Source of the DNA: CAISIP01 sp038247175
GTDB taxonomy: Bacteria > Pseudomonadota > Gammaproteobacteria > Burkholderiales > Burkholderiaceae_C
Direction of reading: 5' to 3'
Assembly: GCA_038247175.1 (NCBI GenBank)
Contig: JBBRVD010000190.1
Coordinates: forward strand, 1 to 7,067
DNA: 7,067 bases
In this document: in pieces, positions 1 through 6,604 of the stretch
Layout: each line of letters opens with the position of its first letter
Position numbering within the stretch: the first letter of the stretch is position 1
Notes under the pieces: model-generated
Told to the model about the DNA's origin: nothing
The model's input: only the letters and a program-made list of their open reading frames with translations
The model's database searches: none
Made by a program: the position numbers and the translations under genes

Positions 1-987
1 CTGCGTCTCCACCGCGATCACCGTGCGCCCCTTGATGCGCCCAGCCACGACCTCTTGCATCATCTGCGGCAGCTGGTCAAACGGATGCACCTGCGCAATC
101 CGTGCCAGCTGGCGCGGGCGCAGGTCGCTGCCCAGCCGTTGCCACAGGTGTTCACGCAGTGGCGGCTCGTTGTCGGAGTTCACGCCGATCAGGCGCAGGC
201 CGCGCAGGATGAACGGCATCACCGTGGTGGAGAAGTGGATGTCCATCGCATTGCCCAGACTGGCGATGACGCCGTCGCGCTGCATGGTACGGGTCAAGCC
301 GGCCAGCGCGTCGCCGCCAAGCGAATCCACGGCGCCTTGCCACAGTGCCGACTCCAGCGGCTTGCTGCCCACCGTGAGCGTGCCGGCATCGACCACCTCG
401 GACGCACCCAGCGCCAGCAGGTAGTCCCGCTCCTGCATCTTGCGCGTGACCGCGACCACCTCGAAACCGCGCTGCGACAACAGGTCGATCGCGATGCTGG
501 CCACCCCGCCCGAGGCCCCGTTGACCAGCACCTTGCCGCGAGTCGGCGAGAGCCCGTTGTGCTCCATCAGTTCCACCGCCAGCGCCGCGGTGTAACCCGC
601 CACGCCGATCGTGATTGCCTCGAGCAGGTTCATGCCCTGCGGTATCCGGTTGACCCATTGGGCTGGCACACGCGCCATCCCGGCGTATCCGCCATGGTGT
701 GAGACACCGAAACCATGGCCGTGCACGATGACCGGGTCGCCGGGCTTGAAGCGGGGCGAATCCGACCGCTCGACGATGCCGCTCGCATCGATGCCGCCGA
801 CACACGGATACCGGCGGATGATCGGCGCCTTGCCGGTCGCCGCCAACGCATCCTTGAAGTTGATGCTGGCATAAGCCACGCGCACCAGCACCGCGCCCGC
901 GTCGAGCGCGGCAGCTTGCATCGTCGTGAAATCCGCGCTGATGCGGTCATCGACGCGCGAGAGGACATATGCGGGGAAGTTGTCCAT
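1..987 (-). CDS. acuI: Acrylyl-CoA reductase (NADPH), AcuI/YhdH-type oxidoreductase, C-terminus at window edge
   Basis: Medium-chain dehydrogenase/reductase of the zinc-free quinone-oxidoreductase branch. In the AcuI/YhdH family it reduces acrylyl-CoA to propionyl-CoA with NADPH in the cytoplasm, which also detoxifies acrylate. The frame is open for 329 codons from ATG at 985-987 to the window edge, and the family is about 325-330 residues, so only the last few residues and the stop are probably missing. Visible motifs are INFKDALAATG (residues 42-52, the family's N-[YF]-K-D substrate/cofactor loop), GGIDASGIV (64-72), the GVAGYTAALAV segment (128-138), the Rossmann loop VNGASGGV (155-162) and TRK (181-183), which fits NADPH preference. 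No structural-zinc cysteine cluster is seen. The start is supported by AAGGTGA five bases upstream. The gene is divergent from the ACT-domain gene, and no DMSP or acrylate genes are visible. The family call is firm; the exact substrate is inferred. Confidence 0.86.
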   Translation of the reverse strand, partial: MDNFPAYVLSRVDDRISADFTTMQAAALDAGAVLVRVAYASINFKDALAATGKAPIIRRYPCVGGIDASGIVERSDSPRFKPGDPVIVHGHGFGVSHHGGYAGMARVPAQWVNRIPQGMNLLEAITIGVAGYTAALAVELMEHNGLSPTRGKVLVNGASGGVASIAIDLLSQRGFEVVAVTRKMQERDYLLALGASEVVDAGTLTVGSKPLESALWQGAVDSLGGDALAGLTRTMQRDGVIASLGNAMDIHFSTTVMPFILRGLRLIGVNSDNEPPLREHLWQRLGSDLRPRQLARIAQVHPFDQLPQMMQEVVAGRIKGRTVIAVETQ

Positions 988-1155
988 GTAGCTCACCTTT
1001 TTTTCGTTGCGTGCCACCGACGGCATGACCGGGCACCATTGTGCCGCCGCGCTGGCAGGCTTCCGCCAGGGTCACCTGATCCGGTTAGAGTCGTGCATCG
1101 TGTTGGCGATCCGAAGCCGGCCGGAAGAATCATGCCCTCGCCCTCCAGGTTCCCC
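988..1155. promoter_or_regulatory. Divergent intergenic region between acuI and the ACT-domain gene
   Basis: About 150 bp separate two divergently transcribed genes, so promoters for both should lie here. The acuI ribosome-binding site AAGGTGA occupies 993-999 on the minus strand, next to a run of seven T on plus (998-1004). Two short inverted repeats are visible: GGCAC-CATT-GTGCC (1032-1045) and CTGGC-N8-GCCAG (1052-1069). They could be operators or chance in GC-rich DNA. I cannot pick a convincing -35/-10 pair on either strand. The 3' end of this interval includes an alternative start for the plus-strand gene (ATG at 1132). Confidence 0.4.
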
Positions 1156-1644
1156 ATGCACCCCATCTCCGACCTCGGAACCCTCCTGCGCGACCTGGAG
1201 CCCGTCCTCAACCCGGGCACTTTCGTCTATGCCCAGGGCCCCGAGCCAGACCGGCTCGATTCCTCCAGCATCATCGCCAGCATCCGGGAACCGGAAGGCC
1301 TGTCGCTGATCATCGAAGAATCGGTGGCGCGAGCGCACGGCCTGCAAGCCCGGCACCGCTGCGCCTGGATCACGCTGCGCGTGCACTCGGATCTGCAGGC
1401 GGTCGGACTGACAGCCGCTTTCGCCACGGCGCTCGGGCAGGCGGGCATCAGCTGCAATGTGGTCGCGGGGCTGCGCCATGATCACCTGTTCGTTCCGGTG
1501 CAGCAGGCGCAGCAGGCCATCGCCGCGCTTCGGGCGCTGCAGGCGCGGCAGACGCAGCACAGGGGCGTGGATCCGGCACGCGATCTGACAACCGCCGCGG
1601 ATTTCCGCAGCGGTGAGCACAGTCAGCGCGACGGGCCGACTTGA
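1156..1644 (+). CDS. ACT-domain protein (DUF2241-like), 162 aa
   Basis: Small cytoplasmic protein resembling the stand-alone ACT-domain family formerly called DUF2241. ACT domains usually bind small ligands such as amino acids, but no substrate is established for this group, so no function is assigned. The N-terminus matches the family pattern: ISDLGTLLRDLEPVLNPGTF (residues 3-22), followed by a FVYA-type strand. A central stretch IREPEGLSLIIEE leads into a C-terminal ACT-like unit WITLRVHSDLQAVGLTAAFA, then GISCNVVAGLRHDHLFVPV and an alanine/glutamine-rich helix. The last ~30 residues are polar and look like an extra tail beyond the usual domain. An in-frame ATG at 1132 (preceded by GGAAG) would give 170 residues. 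I prefer 1156 because family similarity begins right after it and AGG lies six bases upstream. The metallophosphoesterase gene follows 54 bp downstream in the same direction. Confidence 0.75.
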   Translation: MHPISDLGTLLRDLEPVLNPGTFVYAQGPEPDRLDSSSIIASIREPEGLSLIIEESVARAHGLQARHRCAWITLRVHSDLQAVGLTAAFATALGQAGISCNVVAGLRHDHLFVPVQQAQQAIAALRALQARQTQHRGVDPARDLTTAADFRSGEHSQRDGPT

Positions 1645-1698
1645 TTCTGGCGCACTTCACCCCAACTACCGGGCCTTGTTGCCTGCGATTGCCTGCCG

Positions 1699-2904
1699 AT
1701 GCCCTTCACGCCTATCGTCCTGTTGTTGACACTGTTGCATGGCTGGGTAGGCTGGCGCATCGCTTCGCCACTGGGCCCGTGGAGCCTCGTGGCCGAAACC
1801 CTGGTGTGGCTGGTCCTGGCCGCCTCGGCCGTGCTCATGCCACTGGCCTTCGCGGGCAGGCGCCGTCACGCCAGCGGCTCCGTCGCCACGCTGGTGACCT
1901 GGGCCGGCCTGATCGGCATGGGCCTGTTCTCGAGCCTGTTCGTGCTCACGCTGCTGCGCGACGCCATGCTGGTTGTCGCGCTGCTGGCGGCCTTGGCGAG
2001 CGGTCTGGCCGGCGCAGGCTGGCTCTCGCTCGATCCACTGCTGACCTGGAGTGCCGCCGCCGTACCCGCGCTTGCATTGCTCGCCACGGCATGGGGCTTC
2101 TGGAACGCGCGACGCACAGCGCGCGTGGTGCGCATCGACGTTCCGATCCCCGGCCTGCCCGAATCCCTGCACGGATTCAGTGTCGCGCAGATCTCCGACA
2201 TCCATGTCGGGCCGACGATCCGCCATGGTTATGTGCAGCGTATCGTCGATCGGGTCAATGCCCTGGGTGCCGACATGGTGGCCATCACTGGCGACCTGGT
2301 CGACGGTAGCGTCGACGAACTGCGCTCGCATGTGGCACCGTTGTCGCGCCTGGTGTCCACCCACGGCAGCTTTTTCGTCACCGGCAACCATGAGTATTAT
2401 TCCGGCGCCCACGCATGGATCGCCGAGTTGCGCAGCCTGGGCGTGCAGGTGCTGCTCAACGAGCACCGGGTGTTGCACCATGAACGGGCAGCCGACACGT
2501 TTCCCGGTGGCATCGCGCTGCACCGCGAGACCGAGATGGTCATGGTCGCCGGTGTGGCCGATTTCAGCGCCCACCATTTCGATGTCAGCCACCGCAGCGA
2601 TCCGCATGCGGCGATCCGGGGCGCTCCTGCCGGTGTACGGCTGCGCCTGCTGCTGGCGCACCAACCGCGCAGTGCGCTGGCGGCCGCCGGCGCCGGCTAT
2701 GACCTGCAGTTGTCCGGCCACACGCACGGCGGACAGTTCTGGCCGTGGATGTATTTCGTGCGCTACCAGCAACCGTTCACCGCCGGCCTGCGCAAACTCG
2801 GAGACCTGTGGGTCTACACCAACCGCGGCACCGGCTACTGGGGGCCGCCCAAACGGTTTGGCGTGGCCTCCGAGATCACCTATCTGCGACTGGTTCCAGC
2901 CTGA
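1699..2904 (+). CDS. Membrane-anchored metallophosphoesterase (calcineurin-like, YaeI/YkuE type), 401 aa
   Basis: The N-terminal third (about residues 4-136) is a string of hydrophobic segments, roughly 4-22, 28-52, 62-86, 89-110 and 117-136, suggesting four to five membrane helices. The rest is a complete dinuclear-metal phosphoesterase domain. Its motifs are in order: SDIHVG with D167 and H169, GDLVDG with D199, GNHEYY with N230 and H231, the AHQP histidine (H321), and SGHTHGGQ with H341 and H343. These are the metal ligands and catalytic histidine of the calcineurin-like superfamily. Relatives of this layout hydrolyse phosphodiester or phospholipid-type substrates, but the substrate here is not determined. 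The catalytic domain follows the last helix; which side of the membrane it faces cannot be told from the sequence alone. No clear Shine-Dalgarno precedes ATG 1699, though no better in-frame start exists nearby. It follows the ACT-domain gene by 54 bp, so co-transcription is possible, and converges on the histidine kinase. Confidence 0.85.
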   Translation: MPFTPIVLLLTLLHGWVGWRIASPLGPWSLVAETLVWLVLAASAVLMPLAFAGRRRHASGSVATLVTWAGLIGMGLFSSLFVLTLLRDAMLVVALLAALASGLAGAGWLSLDPLLTWSAAAVPALALLATAWGFWNARRTARVVRIDVPIPGLPESLHGFSVAQISDIHVGPTIRHGYVQRIVDRVNALGADMVAITGDLVDGSVDELRSHVAPLSRLVSTHGSFFVTGNHEYYSGAHAWIAELRSLGVQVLLNEHRVLHHERAADTFPGGIALHRETEMVMVAGVADFSAHHFDVSHRSDPHAAIRGAPAGVRLRLLLAHQPRSALAAAGAGYDLQLSGHTHGGQFWPWMYFVRYQQPFTAGLRKLGDLWVYTNRGTGYWGPPKRFGVASEITYLRLVPA

Positions 2905-2933
2905 GCGTGGCGTCGCCGCGCTGCACAGGACCG

Positions 2934-2947
2934 GTGCGGCCTCGCAC
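2934..2947. terminator. Weak stem-loop in the convergent gap
   Basis: GTGCG-GCCT-CGCAC forms a five-base-pair stem with a four-base loop in the 47-bp gap between the convergent phosphoesterase and kinase genes. It could slow transcription in either direction, but no T-run of useful length follows on either strand, so a factor-independent terminator is not well supported. Confidence 0.2.
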
Positions 2948-2951
2948 GCTT

Positions 2952-4463
2952 TCAAGCGGCCCGCAATACCAGCGTGACCCGGGTACCGCCCCCCACCCGA
3001 CTGTCGACCCTCACCGCGCCGCCGTGGAGTTCGGCGATGCGCTTGACGATGGCCAGCCCCAGGCCCTTGCCGCCGGCGCCGGTGCTCGGTGCGACCGACT
3101 GGCGCGCCTGGTAGAAGCGATCGAACAACTGCGGCAGGTCAACTGCCGCAATGCCGGGGCCGGTGTCGCTGACGACGACCTCGACCGACTCACCGCGCAG
3201 CTGCGCCGACAGTTCGACCCGGTCGCCGCTGGTGCAAAACTTCAGCGCGTTGTCCACCAGATTGGCGATGGCACGTTCGAACAGTTCGATATCCAGCGTA
3301 GCCACCGGCGGGCGCGCTGGCGCGCCGGCATGGTGCATGGCCTGCAGCGTCACGCCCTGGCTGCTGGCGCGCTGACCGAAACGCATGGCGATATCGTCCA
3401 GCAGCTCGCCGGCATCGACCGTCTCGCAGCGCAGGCGGAACTCCGGCTCGTCGAGTTGCGCCAGGTCGCCCAGCGACTGAACCAGGCGCGCCGCGTTATG
3501 GGTGTTGCGCAGTGCCATCGCCACCAGTTCACGATCGGCCGCGCGCGCGGCGTCGCCTTGCCAGCGCCCTTCCAGGGTTTCCAGGCAGGCGGTGGTGGCG
3601 GTCAGTGGTGAACGCAGGTCGTGCGACAGGTTGCTGACACCCTCACGGCGAAAATGGTCGAGCCGGCGCAACGCTTCCCATTGGCGGCGCACCGTCTCGA
3701 GCATGATCGCGAACGCCTGCGTGAGTTTGCCGAACTCGTCGCCGGTGCGCGCCGGCAGCAAGGCCTCGGGTGTACCGGGCACGCCGTCGTGCAGCCCGCC
3801 GCTCGAAATCGACACCACCGCCTGTGTGAGCTGGCGCAGGGGTCGCGTGACCGTGGCGATGATCCAGGCGGCCAGTAGCGTTGCCAGCACGACGACGCCG
3901 ACGATGGCCACCAGGGCTGGCTGGGCGATGCTGCTGCCCAGCAGCGCCAGCCGGCCGGGCGGCAGCACCGGCTTGTGACACACCAGGTACAGGTAGCCGG
4001 CCACCGGCTCGTCGCCCCGGATCAGCGCGCGTCGCACGACACGCGCGGCGACGATGGCGCCGGCTTCCATGCGCTCCGGGTCGTCGCCCATCACGTACGG
4101 CATGTCCGGGTTGCGGGCCGCCTGCTGCACCGGCTCCAGCCGGACCTTGAACCCGGGCGGCAGCACCACCGATCCGGTGGAGGACAACACGGCGCCCTGG
4201 GCATCGAGCAGGTAGAGCTGGGTGTCGGGCTCGAACAGCACCAGGTTGCGCAGCAACTGGTTGAATTGTTGTGGCTCGCGCTGGTGCATCTCGTAGATGC
4301 TGTCGTACATCGCCACCACCCGCCCCAGGAAGGCGTCGGCGCGCTGGAAGGTCGTCTCCTGCTCGAACCGCTGGAACGCGAACAGGACAGTGGCAATGAC
4401 GCCGATCGCCGTCAGTGCGCCGGTGATGAAGATCGTCAGCGCAATGCGCAGGCGCACGCTCAT
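2952..4463 (-). CDS. Two-component sensor histidine kinase (HAMP, HisKA, HATPase_c), 503 aa
   Basis: Inner-membrane sensor kinase that should autophosphorylate and pass phosphate to the response regulator just upstream. Membrane helix 1 spans about residues 7-30, a periplasmic sensor region 31-179, helix 2 about 180-204, and a HAMP linker about 205-260. The phosphoacceptor motif SNLSHDLRSPLTA carries H281. The ATP-binding boxes are complete: N-box LVDNALKF (N405), G1 DTGPGI (433-438), F-box LFDRFYQ (446-452) and G2 GKGLGL (465-470). The sensor region contains QLYLLDAQGAVLSSTG, a PAS/Cache-like strand pair, and one cysteine (C162); the stimulus is unknown. I chose ATG 4461-4463 (MSVRLRIALT) because the preceding frame back to the ATG at 4538 is only translated repeat DNA. 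No Shine-Dalgarno is visible before either start. A 528-residue form from 4538 is possible but unlikely. It forms an operon with the regulator, 186 bp after its stop. Confidence 0.9.
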   Translation of the reverse strand: MSVRLRIALTIFITGALTAIGVIATVLFAFQRFEQETTFQRADAFLGRVVAMYDSIYEMHQREPQQFNQLLRNLVLFEPDTQLYLLDAQGAVLSSTGSVVLPPGFKVRLEPVQQAARNPDMPYVMGDDPERMEAGAIVAARVVRRALIRGDEPVAGYLYLVCHKPVLPPGRLALLGSSIAQPALVAIVGVVVLATLLAAWIIATVTRPLRQLTQAVVSISSGGLHDGVPGTPEALLPARTGDEFGKLTQAFAIMLETVRRQWEALRRLDHFRREGVSNLSHDLRSPLTATTACLETLEGRWQGDAARAADRELVAMALRNTHNAARLVQSLGDLAQLDEPEFRLRCETVDAGELLDDIAMRFGQRASSQGVTLQAMHHAGAPARPPVATLDIELFERAIANLVDNALKFCTSGDRVELSAQLRGESVEVVVSDTGPGIAAVDLPQLFDRFYQARQSVAPSTGAGGKGLGLAIVKRIAELHGGAVRVDSRVGGGTRVTLVLRAA

Positions 4464-4535
4464 GAGGAAACGCCGGGCCGCCCCAAGTTTCCTCGCACCC
4501 CCCTGGGGGGCCTGGCGAAGCCAGGGCTGGGGGCG
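4461..4535. repeat. Tandem 75-bp structured repeat, copy A
   Basis: First of two directly adjacent 75-bp copies; the other is 4536-4610. They align without gaps and I count five differences (positions 6, 7, 43, 44 and 67 of the unit). The unit can fold into a three-part structure: an outer stem of 4479-4487 with 4527-4535 (eight of nine pairs), a C6-T-G6 palindrome at 4498-4510, and a perfect hairpin CCTGGC-GAA-GCCAGG at 4511-4525. It has the style of the GC-rich interspersed intergenic repeats I associate with Comamonadaceae, though I cannot search for further copies. On the minus strand its end supplies the kinase start codon (ATG 4461-4463). Confidence 0.88.
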
Positions 4536-4610
4536 CATGACAAAACGCCGGGCCGCCCCAAGTTTCCTCGCACCCCCTCGGGGGGCCTGGCGAAGCCAGG
4601 GTTGGGGGCG
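4536..4610. repeat. Tandem 75-bp structured repeat, copy B
   Basis: Second copy, abutting copy A with no spacer. It keeps the CCTGGC-GAA-GCCAGG hairpin (4586-4600) and a variant C5-TC-G6 palindrome (4573-4585). It also repeats the CAT trinucleotide (4536-4538), giving a second minus-strand ATG exactly 25 codons upstream of the kinase start and in the same frame. It lies 39 bp beyond the response-regulator stop codon. Confidence 0.88.
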
Positions 4611-4649
4611 CTCACCGCCCGCACCCTTTCTGCAGATTGGCCGCGGACA

Positions 4650-5363
4650 TCACCCCGGCGCCTCGCGCATCTTGTAGCCGGCGCCTCGCACGGTGAGGAT
4701 CAGCTCGGGGCGCATCGGGTCGGCTTCGAGCTTGGCGCGCAGCCGGTTGATATGGGTCGTCACCGTGTGTTCGTAACCGTCGTGGGTGTAGCCCCAGACC
4801 GCGTCGAGCAGTTGCGCGCGCGAAAACACATGGCCCGGATGCTGCGCAAAATACAGCAGCAGGTCGAACTCCAGCGCGGTACAGTCCAGCGCCACGCCGC
4901 GATAACGCACGTTGCGCTTGGCCGGCGCAATCTCCAGGTCGCCGTTGCGGATCACCTTCGGCTGCGCCAGCGCGCCAAGCTGGGCCGCGCGCTGCAGGTC
5001 GGCCCGGCGCAGCAAGGCCTTGACCCGCGCCAGCAGCTCGGCCAGCGAAAACGGCTTGGTCAGGTAGTCGTCGGCGCCGAGTTCCAGACCCAGCACCCGG
5101 TCGAGCTCCGTCGACTTGGCCGTGAGCATCAGGATCGGGGTGGTGCGTCCGCGCGCGCGCAGGGCCTTGCACACCTCGAGTCCGTCCAGGCCCGGCATCA
5201 TCAGGTCGAGGATCATCAGGTCGCTGGCTTTTTCGTTCTGGCTCTCGAGCGCGGCCAGGCCATCGGGTACCGCCTGTACCGCGTAATTGGCGTTGCGCAG
5301 GTTCATGACGAGCAGTTCGCGGATGTCGGACTGGTCCTCGGCAACGAGAATCGAATGGGCCAT
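4650..5363 (-). CDS. OmpR/PhoB-family response regulator, 237 aa
   Basis: DNA-binding transcriptional regulator, partner of the downstream kinase. The receiver domain covers about residues 1-120 and has all active-site residues: acidic pair E9/D10, phosphoacceptor D53 in MILDLMMPGLDG, T81 in LMLTAKS, and K103 in YLTKPFS. The C-terminal winged helix, about residues 140-235, shows LTALEF-type helix CTALEFDLLLYF, then RAQLLDAVWGYTHDGYEHTV and the recognition/wing stretch THINRLRAKLEADP to TVRGAGYKM. Length is typical for the family. I chose ATG 5361-5363 (MAHSILVAED) because the receiver begins at once; the 23 residues that an ATG at 5432 would add are polar, unlike the family and come from the intergenic region. 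No strong Shine-Dalgarno is seen, only a GAG-rich stretch about a dozen bases upstream. The regulated genes are unknown; the divergent xdhC-like gene and its own operon are the natural candidates. Confidence 0.92.
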   Translation of the reverse strand: MAHSILVAEDQSDIRELLVMNLRNANYAVQAVPDGLAALESQNEKASDLMILDLMMPGLDGLEVCKALRARGRTTPILMLTAKSTELDRVLGLELGADDYLTKPFSLAELLARVKALLRRADLQRAAQLGALAQPKVIRNGDLEIAPAKRNVRYRGVALDCTALEFDLLLYFAQHPGHVFSRAQLLDAVWGYTHDGYEHTVTTHINRLRAKLEADPMRPELILTVRGAGYKMREAPG

Positions 5364-5461
5364 GGCATCATTGTCTGCTCTCGGCACAACAATCTTACGG
5401 TCAGGATGCGGCAGACCGTCTCGATCTGCCACTCAGGACCCCGATTGCGAAAGGCATCGAC
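5364..5461. promoter_or_regulatory. Divergent regulator/xdhC intergenic region with inverted repeat
   Basis: This 98-bp gap must carry the promoters of both the two-component operon and the XdhC-family gene. A perfect inverted repeat GGCAGA-N9-TCTGCC lies at 5410-5430. It is flanked by two direct copies of TCAGGA starting at 5401 and 5433, 32 bp (about three helical turns) apart. A TAAGAT hexamer on the minus strand just before the regulator gene could be a -10 box, without a recognisable -35. GAAAGG at 5449-5454 is a good ribosome-binding site for the plus-strand gene, seven bases before its ATG. Confidence 0.45.
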
Positions 5462-6520
5462 ATGGAGAATCTGGACGTCGTGGTGCTGCGCACGCTGCGC
5501 GACTGGCGCGATGCCGGCAAACAGGCGTTGCTGGCCACCGTCGTGCGAACCTGGGGTTCGTCGCCACGGCCGGTCGGCTCCATCATGGCCCTGTGCGAGG
5601 ACGGAGCTGTCGTCGGATCGGTCTCCGGCGGCTGCATCGAGGATGACCTGATCTACCGCCACACCACGGCCCGGACACCCGCCGGCGCGGCCTGCATGGG
5701 TTTTCCGGGCGGGCCACCGACCTGCGTCCAATACGGTGTCAGTGCCGACGAGGCGCACCGCTTTGGCCTGCCGTGTGGTGGCACACTCGAATTGCTGCTG
5801 GAATACGACCCTGCGCCGGAACTGCTGCAACAGCTGGTGCAGGCGCTCGAGGCCGGGCGCCTGATGCTGCGCACCGTGCGCCTGGCCGACGGACTCGCAC
5901 GGCTGGACCCGGCAACCGGTGCGCGGGCGCTGCAGCTGACCGAGACCGAACTGGTCAACAGCTTCGGGCCGCAATACCGCATGTTGCTGATCGGCGCCGG
6001 CCAGTTGACCGAATACCTGGCCACCATGGCCTTGTTCAGCGGCTTTGCGGTCACGGTGTGCGATCCGCGCGAGGAATACCGGGGCGCCTGGTCGGTGGCC
6101 GGCGCCAGCGTCGTTGGCGACATGCCCGACGACGTCGTGCTGGCTTTCCGCCCGGACCGGCGCAGCTGCGTCGTGGCACTCACACACGATCCCAAGCTCG
6201 ACGACCTGGCGCTGCTCGAAGCCCTGGCCTCCGACGCCTTTTATGTCGGCGCCATCGGTTCACGGCGCAACAACGAGGCGCGACGCCAGCGCATGATGAC
6301 GCATTTCGGGCAGACCGAGACCACGCTGGCACGGCTGCGCGGACCGGTGGGTATCTACATCGGCAGCAAGACCCCTGCCGAAATCGCGGTCAGTGTGATG
6401 GCCGAGATTCTGGCGGTCAAGAACGGGGTGCCGCTGCCGCGCGAGATGGCGGTGGCACGGGCCAAGGACGGGCAGGCCGGCGCACGGACGCTGCCAGCGC
6501 AAGACCTGACGCAAATGTGA
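5462..6520 (+). CDS. XdhC/CoxI-family molybdenum-enzyme maturation protein, 352 aa
   Basis: Two-domain XdhC/CoxI protein. Characterised XdhC proteins bind molybdenum cofactor, promote its sulfuration and insert it into xanthine dehydrogenase-type hydroxylases in the cytoplasm. The N-terminal XdhC/CoxI domain (about residues 10-115) shows TWGSSPRPVGS (30-40), the signature GSVSGGCIEDDL (52-63, with C58), and LPCGGTLELLLE (103-114, with C105). The C-terminal Rossmann-like domain has LLIGAGQLTEYLA (175-187), an acidic strand end VTVCDPREEY (197-206), ALTHDPKLDD (239-248) and YVGAIGSRR (261-269), then a final IGSKTPAEIAVSVMAEIL helix (300-317). Length is normal for this family. GAAAGG seven bases before ATG 5462 supports the start. 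No xanthine dehydrogenase or CO-dehydrogenase subunits lie in the window, so the client enzyme is unknown. The gene is divergent from the two-component operon. Which member (XdhC, CoxI, PucA-like) cannot be decided. Confidence 0.88.
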   Translation: MENLDVVVLRTLRDWRDAGKQALLATVVRTWGSSPRPVGSIMALCEDGAVVGSVSGGCIEDDLIYRHTTARTPAGAACMGFPGGPPTCVQYGVSADEAHRFGLPCGGTLELLLEYDPAPELLQQLVQALEAGRLMLRTVRLADGLARLDPATGARALQLTETELVNSFGPQYRMLLIGAGQLTEYLATMALFSGFAVTVCDPREEYRGAWSVAGASVVGDMPDDVVLAFRPDRRSCVVALTHDPKLDDLALLEALASDAFYVGAIGSRRNNEARRQRMMTHFGQTETTLARLRGPVGIYIGSKTPAEIAVSVMAEILAVKNGVPLPREMAVARAKDGQAGARTLPAQDLTQM

Positions 6521-6544
6521 TCTTCCTGTGATGTGGCGCGACAC

Positions 6545-6568
6545 CTCTGCGATACGACCCGCGCAGAG
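6545..6568. promoter_or_regulatory. Seven-base inverted repeat between xdhC-like and sigma-factor genes
   Basis: CTCTGCG (6545-6551) and CGCAGAG (6562-6568) are perfect complements separated by ten bases, 25 bp after the XdhC stop and 36 bp before the sigma-factor ATG. It could be the end of the XdhC transcript (but there is no T-run, only TTACG after it) or an operator for the sigma gene. A role is not established. Confidence 0.35.
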
Positions 6569-6593
6569 TTACGTCATCGCAACACGCGCATCC

Positions 6594-6598
6594 AGGAG
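6594..6598 (+). promoter_or_regulatory. Ribosome-binding site of the sigma-factor gene
   Basis: AGGAG lies six bases before ATG 6605, a near-ideal Shine-Dalgarno. It is the best one in the window and fixes the start of the truncated sigma-factor gene. Confidence 0.8.
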
Positions 6599-6604
6599 CA
6601 TCCA

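Noticed and set aside
55..702. Long plus-strand open frame opposite the acrylyl-CoA reductase
   Set aside because: It uses the same codon boundaries as the real minus-strand gene and is rich in H, Q and R, typical of an antisense shadow in GC-rich DNA.
1666..2955. 429-codon minus-strand frame opposite the metallophosphoesterase
   Set aside because: Low-complexity G/Q/H/A composition with no motif; the plus strand carries all phosphoesterase motifs over the same bases.
4461..4610. Possible CRISPR array
   Set aside because: Only two copies, 75 bp each and directly adjacent, with no spacers; no cas genes nearby.
5364..5432. Longer response-regulator start at 5432
   Set aside because: The extra 23 residues are polar, precede a complete receiver domain, and overlap the candidate operator region.
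3975..5651. 558-codon plus-strand frame across the two-component genes
   Set aside because: It reads through two clear minus-strand genes, the tandem repeats and the 5' part of xdhC; no domain is recognisable.
5303..6187. 294-codon minus-strand frame opposite xdhC
   Set aside because: Its end is the regulator gene in another frame and the rest is an antisense shadow of a well-supported XdhC protein.
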